From NCBI RefSeq assembly GCF_900292015.1, contig NZ_LR130759.1, positions 4,712,001-4,776,000 on the forward strand: a stretch of 64,000 nt of DNA, given 5' to 3'. Below are positions 43,972-50,892 of the stretch, piece by piece; the first letter of the stretch is position 1; each line of letters begins with the position of its first letter. Position numbers and translations under genes: made by a program. Below the pieces are notes generated by a model. That model did not search any database and was not told where the DNA came from. It saw only the letters and a list, made by a program, of their open reading frames with translations. The stretch comes from Mycobacterium basiliense (GTDB taxonomy: Bacteria; Actinomycetota; Actinomycetes; Mycobacteriales; Mycobacteriaceae).

Positions 43972-44789
43972 TGGATTCAACCGATCCCGAGTCATTGCGT
44001 CTGTTGACCAACTCGGTGCGGACAGCGATGACGGAATCCTCGGCAGCCGGCAGCGCCAAGCTCGACGCGGCGTTGGCCAACTTGGGATGGCGCGATATGC
44101 TCGACGAAATTCCGCAACTCGCAATACCTTTGGTCTTCGGTCTACTTGGCGAGACCGGAGCGCACGCACCGGTGCTCAACGATGTGGTGCTGCGTGCCGC
44201 TGGGCGTCCCAGCGGACATACCGTGCCGCTGCCGTTCGCCGGCAATGCCTGGGTGATCTGGGCGCGTAGCGATCAGGACACCTCGGCGGTGGATGGCGAG
44301 CTTCCGATACACCGGGTGGCACCAGCCGATCCGTTGCCTGGTGTGGGTTTGGCCGCGGGGCGGCGAGCGCTGGGATGGTGGTTGGTTGGAACCAGTCGCG
44401 CGATGATGGCACTGGCACGTCAGCACGCACTGGATCGGGTCCAGTTCGGCCGGCCGATCGCCGCTTTTCAGGCCGTCCGGCACCGGCTCGCCGAGGCGTT
44501 TGTCGCCATCGAAGGTGCCGAGGCGACCCTGCGAGCCACCACGAACCAGACCGACCAGTTGGCGTGCCTGTTGGCTAAGGCCGCGGCCGGACAGGCGGCA
44601 TTGACCACCGCCCGCCATTGTCAGCAGGTGCTTGCCGGCATCGGCTTTACCGAAGAACACCAGCTGCACCGCCACATCAAACGGTCACTGCTGCTAGATG
44701 GGCTGCTCGGCAGTTCGCGCGAACTCACCCGGGAGGCGGGAGCGGTATTGCACGCCAGCGGATTTGCACCCCGGCTAGCGGATCTGTAG
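43971..44789 (+). CDS. Acyl-CoA dehydrogenase, FadE type (small-subunit partner)
   Basis: 272 residues from ATG 43971 with AAGGAGGG upstream; the frame is open to 43569 but inside the preceding gene. Reduced dehydrogenase with GWWLVGTSRAMMALARQHALDRVQFGRPIAAFQAVRHRLAEAF and a C-terminal GFTEEHQLHRHIKRSLL. The flavin-binding middle is strongly shortened, as in partner subunits. Last gene of the operon; 149 bases of convergent spacer follow. Confidence 0.87.
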   Translation: MDSTDPESLRLLTNSVRTAMTESSAAGSAKLDAALANLGWRDMLDEIPQLAIPLVFGLLGETGAHAPVLNDVVLRAAGRPSGHTVPLPFAGNAWVIWARSDQDTSAVDGELPIHRVAPADPLPGVGLAAGRRALGWWLVGTSRAMMALARQHALDRVQFGRPIAAFQAVRHRLAEAFVAIEGAEATLRATTNQTDQLACLLAKAAAGQAALTTARHCQQVLAGIGFTEEHQLHRHIKRSLLLDGLLGSSRELTREAGAVLHASGFAPRLADL

Positions 44790-44938
44790 CGCCGAACCGC
44801 GGCAACCACCGCTGCCCCACCCGTCTCCGGCGGCGCCGGTATCCCGTTTGCCCGCCTCCTAGCGACAACCAGGGTCGGCAACGGATTTGTTCACGAGGCG
44901 ACGCGCAAAGTGGCAGCTGCGACTGCCTGAAGTGTGCA

Positions 44939-46126
44939 TCAATTGCGCGGCAGCCCGAGGATCCGCTCGGCGATGATGTTCCGCTGAATTTCTGACGTAC
45001 CGCCCGCGATGGTGCCGGCAAAACTGCGCGCATAGCGATCGAACCAGCTGCCGTAATAGTCGTCGAGGCTCAGCGGAGCGACCTTCGCGGTCATCGCCGG
45101 ATGCACCAGCCCGCCGGTGCCCGCGGCACTAAGCGCGTCTTCGGAGGCGCGTTGCAACGCCTCCGAGCCCAGCAGCTTGAGCACCGACTGTCCGGGTACG
45201 TCCTCGTGTCCGCGCGCGGCCCGCGCCAGAGCCGCCGACCCCAACAGTCGCATCGCCTGGGCGTCCATTACCAGTGTGGCGTAGCGATCCCGTTGGAGCG
45301 GTCCCGTCGGCGTGAAATCGGTTGTCAGCTCGTCTAACAGGTTGGCGTAGTCCAGCCACAACATGGTGCGTTCATGCCCCAGGGAGCCGGTCGCCACCCG
45401 CCAGCCCCGGTTGAGTTCACCCACCAGATTCGCAGCCGGAACACGCACGTCGGTGAAGAAGACCTCGTTGAATTCAACATCGCCACGATCGCACACCGAC
45501 GCGAACGGTCGCCGAACAACCCCCCGGGTGTCGGTGGGGATCAGCAATACACTGATGCCCTTGTGTTTTGGAGCATGGGGGTCGGTGCGGACGAACGTCA
45601 GCAACACGTCCGCGTCATGGGCACCCGACGTCCAGACCTTTTGACCGTTGACCACGAAGTGGTCGCCGTCCGAATCCGAGTCGAGCACCGCCCGCGTTTT
45701 CAGTGCGGCCAGATCGGAGCCCGCACCCGGTTCACTCATCCCCAGCGAGGCGGTGATCTCGGCCCGCAGGATGGGCACGGCCCACCGTCGCTTCTGCTCC
45801 GGGGTGCCAAATGACAGTAACGATGCCGCGATGATGCCGACACCCTGCGGGTTGAAGCTGCGATAGATCCGTCTGCGGGCCAGCTCTTCGGCGTGCACGT
45901 ACTGCTGCAACAACGAGGCGTTGCGGCCGCCGAACTCCGGCGGATTACCGGGAAGCAGCCAACCGCGGTCAAACATCAGCCGTTGCCACCGGCGGGCCCA
46001 CTGCGGCACGTGCGAGCACGAACGCGGCCGCTCCATCCCAACCGCCTCGCCAGGCAAATGCTCATCGAGAAAAGCAATGAATTCTTCGCGGAATGCCTCA
46101 ACATCGGCATCAAAGGTCAGCTGCAC
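44939..46126 (-). CDS. Acyl-CoA dehydrogenase, FadE type (paralogue of 13746-14921)
   Basis: 395 residues from GTG 46126 (GAGGAG upstream; the frame is open to 46282). By eye, roughly three quarters of residues match the FadE at 13746-14921, including WARRWQR, EFGGRNA and KVWTSGAHDADVLLTFVRTD, and even the start context GTGCAGCTGAC(T/C)TTTGA is shared. A small insert DSDSDGD is unique to this copy. It lacks an adjacent small subunit on its strand. A perfect operator palindrome lies 53 bases upstream. Confidence 0.92.
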   Translation of the reverse strand: MQLTFDADVEAFREEFIAFLDEHLPGEAVGMERPRSCSHVPQWARRWQRLMFDRGWLLPGNPPEFGGRNASLLQQYVHAEELARRRIYRSFNPQGVGIIAASLLSFGTPEQKRRWAVPILRAEITASLGMSEPGAGSDLAALKTRAVLDSDSDGDHFVVNGQKVWTSGAHDADVLLTFVRTDPHAPKHKGISVLLIPTDTRGVVRRPFASVCDRGDVEFNEVFFTDVRVPAANLVGELNRGWRVATGSLGHERTMLWLDYANLLDELTTDFTPTGPLQRDRYATLVMDAQAMRLLGSAALARAARGHEDVPGQSVLKLLGSEALQRASEDALSAAGTGGLVHPAMTAKVAPLSLDDYYGSWFDRYARSFAGTIAGGTSEIQRNIIAERILGLPRN

Positions 46127-46178
46127 GGCACTCCTCGGCGCCCACTCATTTGACTTTGCTTCCCAAACATACGGCAAA

Positions 46179-46193
46179 GAGAATAGTATTCTC
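46179..46193. promoter_or_regulatory. Perfect operator GAGAAT-AGT-ATTCTC
   Basis: Perfect copy in the 123-base divergent region between the FadE (start 46126) and the TetR gene (start 46250 or 46229). A TetR protein beside its own palindrome is the usual arrangement, making this regulator the best candidate reader of all copies. Confidence 0.7.
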
Positions 46194-46249
46194 GCCATGA
46201 GGAAGTTACAATCTCCAAGACATCGTCCATGAGGAGGTCGAGCGCAGCG

Positions 46250-46969
46250 ATGGCACGACGTTCTCCGGTACAGTCCAACCATGTTCTCCCCTCGAGGCCG
46301 TCAACCGAGCCGCCCGTGACCAATCCGAGCGAAGAGCCCGCCTGGAAGCAGCGCGCCGTCGAGCGGTCCATCAAGACCGCGAAATTGCGGGCAGCACAGC
46401 GCGTTCAGCGATTTCTGGATGCCGCACAGGCCATCATTATCGAAAAGGGCAGCACGGACTTTACCGTCCAGGAAGTGGTGGACCGGTCGCGCCAATCGTT
46501 GCGCAGTTTCTATCTACAGTTCGACGGCAAACACGAGCTTTTGCTGGCGCTGTTCGAGGACGCACTGAGCCGGTCGGCCGACCAGATCCGTGCCGCCACG
46601 GAAAACCACACCGACCCACTCGAGCGGCTCAAGGTCGCCATTGAGCTGTTATACGACGCTTCCCGCCCCGATCCGACCGCCAAACGACCCCTATTCACCG
46701 ACTTTGCGCCGCGGCTGCTAGTCACCCATCCGGCCGAGGTCAAGGTCGCCCACGCACCATTGATGGCATTGCTCGCCGAACTCATGGAGGCCGCGGCCGA
46801 GGCCGGCGAGCTGCGCTCCGGCGTCAACGCCAAGCGGATGGCCGCCATGACCATGCAGACGGTCATGTTCATCGCGCAGTCCAGCGGCGGAGCCGACGAG
46901 GCGACCGCGCATCCCATTACCGCCGACGAGGTATGGGACTTCTGTTCGCGCGGATTCGCCGGCCCTTAG
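46250..46969 (+). CDS. TetR-family transcriptional regulator
   Basis: 239 residues from ATG 46250; GAGGAGG lies 12 bases upstream, and an earlier ATG at 46229 has no ribosome site. A basic, Pro/Ser-rich lead of about 45 residues precedes the helix-turn-helix QRFLDAAQAIIIEKGSTDFTVQEVVDRSRQSLRSFYLQFDGKHELL (split about 52-97). The long N-terminal arm is unusual. Divergent from FadE with a shared palindrome. Confidence 0.88.
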   Translation: MARRSPVQSNHVLPSRPSTEPPVTNPSEEPAWKQRAVERSIKTAKLRAAQRVQRFLDAAQAIIIEKGSTDFTVQEVVDRSRQSLRSFYLQFDGKHELLLALFEDALSRSADQIRAATENHTDPLERLKVAIELLYDASRPDPTAKRPLFTDFAPRLLVTHPAEVKVAHAPLMALLAELMEAAAEAGELRSGVNAKRMAAMTMQTVMFIAQSSGGADEATAHPITADEVWDFCSRGFAGP

Positions 46970-47020
46970 ACCACGTCACCCCCGCGTACCGATGCATCGC
47001 CCCAACGCAGGATCCTGCGC

Positions 47021-47049
47021 ATCTTATGAGAACATACTTCTCATAAGAT
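47021..47049. promoter_or_regulatory. 29-base palindrome upstream of P450
   Basis: Arms ATCTTATGAGAA (47021-47032) and TTCTCATAAGAT (47038-47049) are perfect 12-base complements around CATAC. The core GAGAACATACTTCTC has two mismatches to the recurring operator, and TGAGAAC repeats right after the right arm (47050-47056 region). Lies 130 bases upstream of the P450 start. Confidence 0.6.
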
Positions 47050-47178
47050 GAGAACTATAAATGGCTGAAATGGATCTTGCGTTGACACTCGTTGGTGGGT
47101 GATGACAGAGTTCAGATGCAGCACGAGTCGCGCTCCCGCGGGGAGGGGCGAGCGCGTTCCGGCGAGAGGCGATAACCC

Positions 47179-48378
47179 GTGACAATCACCGCAGCCAGCG
47201 ACGTCTACTTCGACCCCTACGATGTCGAGCTCAACGCCGACCCCTACCCAGTGTTCCGACGACTCCGCGAAGAGGCGCCGCTCTACTTCAACGAGCAACA
47301 CGATTTCTACGCACTGAGCAGATTCACCGATGTCGATAGCGCCATCGTCGACTACCAGACCTTCAGCTCGGCCCGGGGCGCGATCCTCGAACTCATCCGG
47401 GCAAATATCGAAATGCCGCCGGGCGTGCTCATTTTCGAAGATCCGCCGATCCACGACATCCACCGCAAGCTGCTGGCCCGCATGTTCACTCCACGCAAGA
47501 TCGGCGCGCTGGAGCCCAAGATCCGCGAATTCTGCGCGCGCAGTTTAGATCCGCTGGTCGGCACCGACCGGTTCGACTTCGTCGCCGACCTTGGGGCGCA
47601 AATGCCGATGCGGGTGATCGGCATGCTGCTGGGCGTCCCCGAAGAAGATCAACAAGCAGCACGCGATTTCGCCAACGCCCAGCTGCGAACCGAGGCCGGC
47701 AAGCCGATGAAGCTGGACGACGGCATAGGTAGCGCCGACTTCTTCGCCCGCTACCTCGATTGGCGGGCAGAACATCCCTCCAACGACATCATGACCGAAC
47801 TGCTCAACGCGGAGTTCGAGGACGAGGCCGGAAATATCCGCCAGCTCAGACGCGACGAACTGCTCACCTATGTCAGCGTCGTCTCGGGAGCGGGTAACGA
47901 AACCACCACCCGGCTTATCGGCTGGGCCGGCAAGGTATTAGCCGAGCATCCAGATCAGCGGCGCGCCCTGGTGGAGAACCCGTCATTGATTCCACAGGCC
48001 GTCGAGGAGCTGCTGCGGTACGAGGCCCCGGCTCCGCACGTGGCCCGATACGTGACCCGGGACGTCGAATACTACGGCGGACGGGTGCCCGCAGGCAGCA
48101 TCATGATGATGCTCATCGGAGCGGCAAACCGCGATCACCGCCAATTCCCGCCGGACGGAGATGTTTTCGATATCCACCGCGAGCCTCGCCAGCATTTGAC
48201 ATTCAGTGTCGGCACTCACTACTGCCTGGGCTCGGCGCTGGCCCGATTGGAGGGGCGAATCGCGCTGGAGGAGATCTTGAAGCGATTCCCCGAGTGGGAT
48301 GTCGACCTGACCCGCGCCAAGCTGTCCCCCACTTCCACCGTGCGGGGCTGGGAGGCCATGCCGGCCGTTATCAGCTGA
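47179..48378 (+). CDS. Cytochrome P450
   Basis: 399-residue P450. Haem ligand Cys349 in LTFSVGTHYCLG; I-helix VSGAGNETTT (Glu241-Thr242); E-x-x-R at Glu277/Arg280. GTG start at 47179. Unlike the other four P450s it has no ferredoxin gene beside it; it is followed 23 bases later by a mycofactocin-type SDR, suggesting alcohol made here is oxidised there. Confidence 0.93.
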   Translation: MTITAASDVYFDPYDVELNADPYPVFRRLREEAPLYFNEQHDFYALSRFTDVDSAIVDYQTFSSARGAILELIRANIEMPPGVLIFEDPPIHDIHRKLLARMFTPRKIGALEPKIREFCARSLDPLVGTDRFDFVADLGAQMPMRVIGMLLGVPEEDQQAARDFANAQLRTEAGKPMKLDDGIGSADFFARYLDWRAEHPSNDIMTELLNAEFEDEAGNIRQLRRDELLTYVSVVSGAGNETTTRLIGWAGKVLAEHPDQRRALVENPSLIPQAVEELLRYEAPAPHVARYVTRDVEYYGGRVPAGSIMMMLIGAANRDHRQFPPDGDVFDIHREPRQHLTFSVGTHYCLGSALARLEGRIALEEILKRFPEWDVDLTRAKLSPTSTVRGWEAMPAVIS

Positions 48379-48401
48379 GCCACCTACGGAATGAGGTAAT
48401 C

Positions 48402-49241
48402 ATGACGGGACGCGTCGCGGGAAAAGTCGCCTTCATCACCGGGGCCGCGCGCGGCCAGGGCCGCAGCCACGCAGTGCGATTGGCGCAGGAGGGCGCTGAC
48501 ATCATCGCCGTCGACGTTTGCCGGCCGATCGTGCAAAACACCACGATCCCGGCGTCGACACCGGAGGATTTGGCCGAGACCGCCGACCTTGTCAAGGGCC
48601 ACAACCGCAGAATCTTCACGGCCGAAGTGGACGTGCGTGACTATGCAGCGCTAAAGGCCGTGGTCGATGCCGGCGTGGAGCAGCTGGGCCGACTGGACAT
48701 CATCGTGGCCAATGCGGGCATTGGCAACGGCGGAGACACATTGGACAAAACCACCGAATACGACTGGCAGGAAATGATCGACGTGAACTTGTCGGGTGTC
48801 TGGAAGTCGGTGAAGGCCGGCTTGCCACACATCATTGCCGGCGGTGCGGGCGGCTCGATCGTCCTGACCAGTTCCGTCGGGGGGCTGAAGGCCTACCCGC
48901 ACTGCGGTAGCTATGTCGCGGCCAAGCACGGAGTGGTAGGACTGATGCGATCATTCGCAGTCGAGTTGGGCCAGCAGATGATTCGCGTCAACTCGGTACA
49001 CCCGACCCACGTGCGAACACCCATGCTGCACAACGACGGAACGTTCAAGATGTTCCGCCCCGACCTGGAGAATCCGGGCCCCGAGGACATGGCTCCGATC
49101 TGCCAGATGTTCCACACGCTGCCGATTCCGTGGGTTGAGGCCGAGGACATCAGTAACGCGGTGTTGTTCTTCGCCTCCGACGAATCCCGCTACATCACCG
49201 GAGTCACCCTGCCCGTCGACGCCGGAGGCTGCCTGAAATAG
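48402..49241 (+). CDS. Mycofactocin-coupled SDR family oxidoreductase
   Basis: 279 residues from ATG 48402 (TGAGGTAATC upstream). The N-terminus GRVAGKVAFITGAARGQGRSHAV with RGQGRSH after the glycine motif and the IIAVDVC strand with an inserted loop are hallmarks of SDRs that hold NAD tightly and pass electrons to mycofactocin. Catalytic Ser in LTSSVGG and Tyr-x3-Lys in SYVAAKHG. Family members oxidise alcohols made by P450s. Confidence 0.9.
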   Translation: MTGRVAGKVAFITGAARGQGRSHAVRLAQEGADIIAVDVCRPIVQNTTIPASTPEDLAETADLVKGHNRRIFTAEVDVRDYAALKAVVDAGVEQLGRLDIIVANAGIGNGGDTLDKTTEYDWQEMIDVNLSGVWKSVKAGLPHIIAGGAGGSIVLTSSVGGLKAYPHCGSYVAAKHGVVGLMRSFAVELGQQMIRVNSVHPTHVRTPMLHNDGTFKMFRPDLENPGPEDMAPICQMFHTLPIPWVEAEDISNAVLFFASDESRYITGVTLPVDAGGCLK

Positions 49242-49252
49242 GGTTCCGTCCT

Positions 49253-50083
49253 ATGGACGGATTTCGCGGCCGCGGTGCGGTCGTTACTGGCGGCGCCAGC
49301 GGCATCGGCTTGGCCACCGCCACCGAGTTTGCCCGTCGCGGAGCCAATGTGGTGCTGGCCGACATCGACCGGACCGGGCTGGAACAGGCCGTCGCGGAGC
49401 TGCGAGCGGGCGGGTTCGACGCGCACAGCGTGATGTGCGACGTCCGGCACCTGGACGAGATGACGCATCTTGCTGTCGAAGCCGACCGCCTGCTCGGAAA
49501 GATCGACATCGTGTTCAGCAATGCGGGCATTGTCGTTGCGGGACCGATCGCGGATATGACCCACACCGACTGGCGATGGGTGATCGATATCGACCTGTGG
49601 GGCTCGATTCATGCCGTCGAAGCGTTCTTGCCAATGCTGCTGGACCGGGGCGGCCACATCGCGTTCACCGCATCCTTTGCCGGACTGGTACCCAACGCCG
49701 GGCTAGGCGCATACGGCGTTGCCAAGTACGGCGTCGTCGGCCTCGCGGAAACCCTCGCCCGTGAGGTCCGGGATCGTGGAGTCGGAGTTTCGGTTCTGTG
49801 CCCCATGGTCGTTGACACCAAGCTGGTTTCGAACTCGGAGCGAATCCGCAGCGCGGACTACGAACCTTCATCAACCCCCGAAGTCACCGGGGACCTCGGG
49901 CCGCTCCCGGCGCAGGATGACACGCTAGGCGTTGCCGATATCGCGCGTCTGACGGCCGACGCGATTCTGGCAAACCGCCTCTACGTCCTTCCACACGAGG
50001 CCGCCCGGACCTCCATCCGCCGTAGGTTCGAACGCATTGATCGCAGCTTCGACCAGCAGGCCGCCGAGGGGTGGCGCCACTAA
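49253..50083 (+). CDS. Short-chain dehydrogenase/reductase
   Basis: 276-residue classical SDR. TGGASGIGLATATEFARRGANVVLADID at about 12-40 (Asp38 favours NAD), Ser in FTASFAG, Tyr-x3-Lys in AYGVAKYG. A C-terminal extension with RRRFERIDRSFDQQAAEGWRH is common in SDRs acting on large substrates. Eleven bases after the mycofactocin SDR; converges with a 4-base overlap on the next SDR. Confidence 0.88.
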   Translation: MDGFRGRGAVVTGGASGIGLATATEFARRGANVVLADIDRTGLEQAVAELRAGGFDAHSVMCDVRHLDEMTHLAVEADRLLGKIDIVFSNAGIVVAGPIADMTHTDWRWVIDIDLWGSIHAVEAFLPMLLDRGGHIAFTASFAGLVPNAGLGAYGVAKYGVVGLAETLAREVRDRGVGVSVLCPMVVDTKLVSNSERIRSADYEPSSTPEVTGDLGPLPAQDDTLGVADIARLTADAILANRLYVLPHEAARTSIRRRFERIDRSFDQQAAEGWRH

Positions 50084-50886
50084 CCGGGCCCCAGCCGGTA
50101 GTCGCCGGTCTGCGGATCGCGGTACCAGCCGCCCGCGGCATGCGTTCCGCCGTCGACGTGCAACGTTTGACCGGTGATGTAACCCGCCATGTCGGAGGCG
50201 AGAAATACTGCTGCACTCGCGATCTCATCGACTCGACCGAGGCGCCCCAACGGCACCATGTTGCCAATGCCCGCAGGAGCCGCCGCCCCGCTAAGTTGGG
50301 AAAGGCCCTCGGTCAGTGTGATATCCGGCGCTATCGCGTTTACCCGGATGCCATGGGTCGCCAATTCCAGGGCCGCCGTCTTCGTGTAGTTGATGACACC
50401 GGCTTTGGCGGCGGCGTACATCGCGTATCCGGGTGCGGCACGCACACCTTCAATCGAAGTGACCGCGATGATGCTGCCCGGCACCCCGGCTTTCACCAAA
50501 TGCCCTGCGACGCGCTGGGTGCAGAGCAGCACGTGGCGCAGGTTCGCGCGGTAGAGGGCGTCCCAACCGTTTTCGGTGGTCTCCAGTAGCGGCGAGAAAA
50601 ATACCCCGCCCACATTGTTGACCAAGATGGTCACCTGGCCCAGTTCGGCCTCGGTGCGCTGCAGCGCCGCATCGACTTGGCCGCTGTCCCGGACATCGGT
50701 AGTGACCCCCAGCGCACCAATATCATTAGCCGCTCGAGCACATGCTCTTGAATCACGCTCCCAGACGGACACCGATGCGCCGAAGGCCGCCAGTCCGGCC
50801 GCGATACCGCGCCCGATCCCCGATCCGCCGCCGGTGACCACCGCCACGCGGCCATTGAGCAGAATGTTCGACGGGTCGATGGCCAT
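50080..50886 (-). CDS. Short-chain dehydrogenase/reductase
   Basis: 268-residue SDR. TGGGSGIGRGIAAGLAAFG at about 18-36, Ser in AVTSIEG, Tyr-x3-Lys in MYAAAKAG, C-terminal GQTLHVDGGTHAAGGWYRDP. Resembles 3-oxoacyl reductases and hydroxyacyl-CoA-type SDRs. ATG at 50886 lies 6 bases after the CoA-transferase stop; last gene of the nine-gene minus-strand operon. Confidence 0.88.
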   Translation of the reverse strand: MAIDPSNILLNGRVAVVTGGGSGIGRGIAAGLAAFGASVSVWERDSRACARAANDIGALGVTTDVRDSGQVDAALQRTEAELGQVTILVNNVGGVFFSPLLETTENGWDALYRANLRHVLLCTQRVAGHLVKAGVPGSIIAVTSIEGVRAAPGYAMYAAAKAGVINYTKTAALELATHGIRVNAIAPDITLTEGLSQLSGAAAPAGIGNMVPLGRLGRVDEIASAAVFLASDMAGYITGQTLHVDGGTHAAGGWYRDPQTGDYRLGPG

Positions 50887-50892
50887 GGCGTC

